From Stigmatella erecta (lineage in GTDB: Bacteria; Myxococcota; Myxococcia; Myxococcales; Myxococcaceae), in contig NZ_FOIJ01000010.1 of NCBI RefSeq assembly GCF_900111745.1, forward strand, positions 124,001 through 188,000: a stretch of 64,000 nucleotides of DNA. The letters are read 5' to 3'. A model generated the notes under the pieces. That model was not told where the DNA came from. It worked only from the letters and a program-made list of their open reading frames with translations, and did no database searches. Made by a program: the position numbers and the translations under genes. Shown here one piece after another: positions 61,984-64,000 of this stretch (its first letter is position 1; the number at the start of each line of letters is the position of its first letter).

Positions 61984-63775
61984 AGCGCGTGCCCTCCTCC
62001 CGCGAGGAGCGCACCTCCAGCGCCCCGCCGTGCGCCAGGGCGATCTGCCGGGCGATGAAGAGCCCCAGCCCCAGCCCGGAGGGCTTCGCGTCCTCCGCCT
62101 TCACGCCCCGGCGGAAGGGCTCGAAGATGACGGGGAGGATCTCCGCGGGGATGGGCTCGCCCTGGTTGTGCACCTCCAGCCGCACCTGGGCGCCCTCGTC
62201 GTGCAGGCTGACCGTCACCGGCGTGTCCTCCGGGCTGTAGTCGAGCGCGTTCTTCACCAGGTTCCCCAGCAGCTGCGCCAGCCGGTCCCCGTCCCACTCG
62301 CCCTGGAACTGGCCGTCGCCCTTGAGCCGCACCTCGCGGTCGGGCCGGGCCACGCGCAGCTCGTCCAGCACGTGGCGGCACAGCGGGCGCAAGTCCCCGG
62401 GCCTCCGGGTGATGGGGATGCCCCCGCCCAGCCGCCCCCGCGTGAAGTCCAGCAGCTCGCCGATCATCCGCCCCATCCGCTCGGTGCTGTGGACGATGCG
62501 GCCGGCCGTCTTCTGCGCCCGCGCGGACAGGCCCTCCTCGCGCACCAGCGCCCCGGCCGACAGGGAGATGGCGTTGAGCGGGTTGCGCAGGTCATGGCTG
62601 ACGATGCCCAGGAAGCGCTCGCGGAACTCCGCCGCCCGCCGCAGCTCGCTCTCGCGGTGCTGGTGCTCCGTCAGGTCCGTGGCCACCACCACCGCGCTGA
62701 CGATGCGCTCGCCCATGCGCACGGGCGCCGCCGCGATGCGCATCCACAGATCCTTGCCCGTGCGCGCGTGGCACAGCACCAGCTCGCGCGTGAAGGCCTC
62801 ACCCGAGAGGGCGCGCGTGAAGGGCTCGTCTTCGGGGAGGAGGACTTCGCCGGTGTCCGGCGCCCGGCACGCCAGGCGCCGGCCCAGCTCGTGGGGCGCC
62901 ACCCCCTGCAGGTCCTCGCCCAGCAGCTCGCGCGCCCGGGCATTGGCGTGCTTGATGTTCCGCGCGTCCCCCACGTACACCGCGTCCGGAATGCTCTGGA
63001 GAATGGCCTCCAGCTTCGCCGCGTTGCGCGCCACCGCGTCCGCCGACCGCTTGCGCTCGGTGAGGTCCACCACCACCGAGCCCATCAGGAAGGTGTGCCC
63101 CCCGGCGTCCTTCACCGGGTAGCAGCTCACCAGCCAGAAGCCCTGCTCGCCGCCCAGGCCCGGCGTCGTGCCCGACATCTCGAGGTCGAGCACGGGCTCC
63201 CCCGTCTCCAGCACCCGCTGGTAGAGCGGCTCGAGGTCGGAGGCCATCTGCGGAACCACCTCGCGCAGGGTTCGCCCGAGGGTCTCCTCCACGGACACGC
63301 CGTTGAAGGCGGCGATGGTGTGGTTGAGGTGCACGAAGCGCAGCTCCGGGCTCACGAAGCACAGCCCCACCGGCGCGGTGGCCAGCATCGTGTCCAGCAG
63401 CACCTGGGATTCGACCTGGACCCGCCGCGCCGTGGCGGCGTCCGCCTCCGACTGGGCCTGCTCCAGCGCCAGGTCCAGGAAGCGGTGGAGCCCCCGCAGC
63501 GCCTGGAAGTCCGCCGTCCCGCCGGTCTCCTCCCACACGTCGAGGATGCACTCCCGGACGAGGCTCAGTCCGGCCCGCAGCGGGCCCGCGTCCATGTCCG
63601 AGAGGCCCGGCAGGGCTTCTTCCGCCGGGGCTGCCGCGGGGGACTCCAGCGCGGCCTGCAACCGGTCCAGCAGTGCCGGGAGGACCTCGAGCAGGCGGGC
63701 CGGCGGGGCCTTGCGCGCGATGCGCCGCAGGAGGTCCTCTCTGCGCGTGGAGAGCAGTTGGGCCAGTCCGTCCAT
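61946..63775 (-). CDS. PAS-domain sensor histidine kinase
   Basis: A 609-residue cytosolic kinase. The N-terminal 120 residues are a helical domain resembling the RsbRD/RsbT co-antagonist N-terminal type (LLRRIARKAPPARLLEVLPALLDRLQAALE... ending LDLALEQAQSEAD). Two PAS domains follow (about 125-250 and 255-380), then HisKA with the His near residue 394 (LGIVSHDLRNPLNAI) and HATPase (NLVKNALDYS; the G1 box is the unusual HNQGEPIP; SGLGLGLFI). It has no receiver of its own; a response regulator gene begins 6 bases upstream, so the two are probably a pair. Confidence 0.9.
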   Translation of the reverse strand: MDGLAQLLSTRREDLLRRIARKAPPARLLEVLPALLDRLQAALESPAAAPAEEALPGLSDMDAGPLRAGLSLVRECILDVWEETGGTADFQALRGLHRFLDLALEQAQSEADAATARRVQVESQVLLDTMLATAPVGLCFVSPELRFVHLNHTIAAFNGVSVEETLGRTLREVVPQMASDLEPLYQRVLETGEPVLDLEMSGTTPGLGGEQGFWLVSCYPVKDAGGHTFLMGSVVVDLTERKRSADAVARNAAKLEAILQSIPDAVYVGDARNIKHANARARELLGEDLQGVAPHELGRRLACRAPDTGEVLLPEDEPFTRALSGEAFTRELVLCHARTGKDLWMRIAAAPVRMGERIVSAVVVATDLTEHQHRESELRRAAEFRERFLGIVSHDLRNPLNAISLSAGALVREEGLSARAQKTAGRIVHSTERMGRMIGELLDFTRGRLGGGIPITRRPGDLRPLCRHVLDELRVARPDREVRLKGDGQFQGEWDGDRLAQLLGNLVKNALDYSPEDTPVTVSLHDEGAQVRLEVHNQGEPIPAEILPVIFEPFRRGVKAEDAKPSGLGLGLFIARQIALAHGGALEVRSSREEGTRFIVSLPRALPAT

Positions 63776-63781
63776 GGCTCT

Positions 63782-64000
63782 TCACTCACCACAGTGCGCG
63801 GCGACCGTGGCGAACAGTTCTCCGATTTCGAACGGCTTCTTGAGGATGCCCTGCGCCCCGGGGAGGGGCTGCCTTCCGCTGGCGGTCACGATGATGACGG
63901 GCAAGGCGTGGAAGGTGGGGTGCTTGCGCAGGTGGCGCAAGAAGTCCTCCCCGCTCATCACCGGCATCATCAGGTCCAGCAGGACGAGGCACGGGGGCGG
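63782..64000 (-). CDS. Response regulator receiver protein, partial (N-terminus off the window)
   Basis: Only the last 72 residues are visible. They show the phospho-acceptor Asp (LVLLDLMMPVMSGEDF), the conserved Thr/Ser region (VIIVTASG) and the Lys (ILKKPFEI), and end at the close of the receiver fold (ATVAAHCGE), so it is a single-domain regulator or has a domain only at its N-terminus. Six bases separate it from the sensor kinase gene, in the same operon. Confidence 0.88.
   Translation of the reverse strand, partial: PPPCLVLLDLMMPVMSGEDFLRHLRKHPTFHALPVIIVTASGRQPLPGAQGILKKPFEIGELFATVAAHCGE

Overview
The window is high-GC DNA with the gene content of a myxobacterium of the Stigmatella/Cystobacter/Archangium group. 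The signs are dense hybrid sensor kinases, an eukaryote-like Ser/Thr kinase with a tetratricopeptide tail, many short lipoproteins, a MYXO-CTERM-like sorting segment, families that look myxobacterium-specific (DUF6310-like and DUF5953-like), and SitA-like lipoprotein toxins. The species cannot be fixed from the sequence alone. No rRNA or tRNA gene was recognised.\n\nLayout. 1-4.6 kb: a partial cytosine-5 DNA methyltransferase, an erythromycin-esterase-family exported protein, and an HxlR regulator divergent from a SnoaL-like/NmrA-like gene pair. 4.7-9.1 kb: a large AsmA-family protein, then an RCC1-repeat lipoprotein bracketed by two copies of the asmA 5' region. 9.1-14.2 kb: an accessory island. 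It holds a broken SitA-like lipoprotein gene with its partner, a frameshifted and truncated Cas4-Cas1 fusion, an intact IS5-type element, a three-repeat CRISPR remnant, and an intact SitA-like nuclease-toxin/immunity candidate pair. 14.5-22 kb: a 2065-residue adhesin/OmpA fusion and an acyltransferase. 22-37.3 kb: an adenosine-deaminase-like lipoprotein, a Ser/Thr kinase, a beta-helix lipoprotein, a VWA protein with a coupled membrane protein, two sensor kinases, a Gre-family factor, rhodanese and Lgt. 37.8-46.3 kb: a mosaic subtilisin with a small possible propeptide-like partner, an SDR enzyme, a beta-lactamase-fold protein, and a set of exported lipid-related proteins (lipoprotein, barrel, alpha/beta hydrolase, lipase). 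46.4-55.5 kb: a TPR protein, a chemoreceptor, an XRE regulator and a five-gene operon. 55.5-64 kb: gyrB, molybdenum-cofactor genes (fdhD, mobB, moeA, and divergent mobA) and a sensor kinase with a response regulator cut by the window edge.\n\nHow genes work together. The most interesting unit is the minus-strand operon 55432-49634. A GNAT protein is translationally coupled to a stand-alone cobalamin-binding protein that carries both hallmarks of CarH-type B12 photoreceptors (W-x9-EH and ExHxxG) but no DNA-binding domain. A helical protein with an internal duplication and two hybrid histidine kinases follow, so a B12-based light input to phosphorelay signalling is a reasonable hypothesis. The second is the 9-14 kb island, where relics of phage defence (CRISPR-Cas) sit between two lipoprotein toxin/immunity-type pairs, one dead and one apparently alive.
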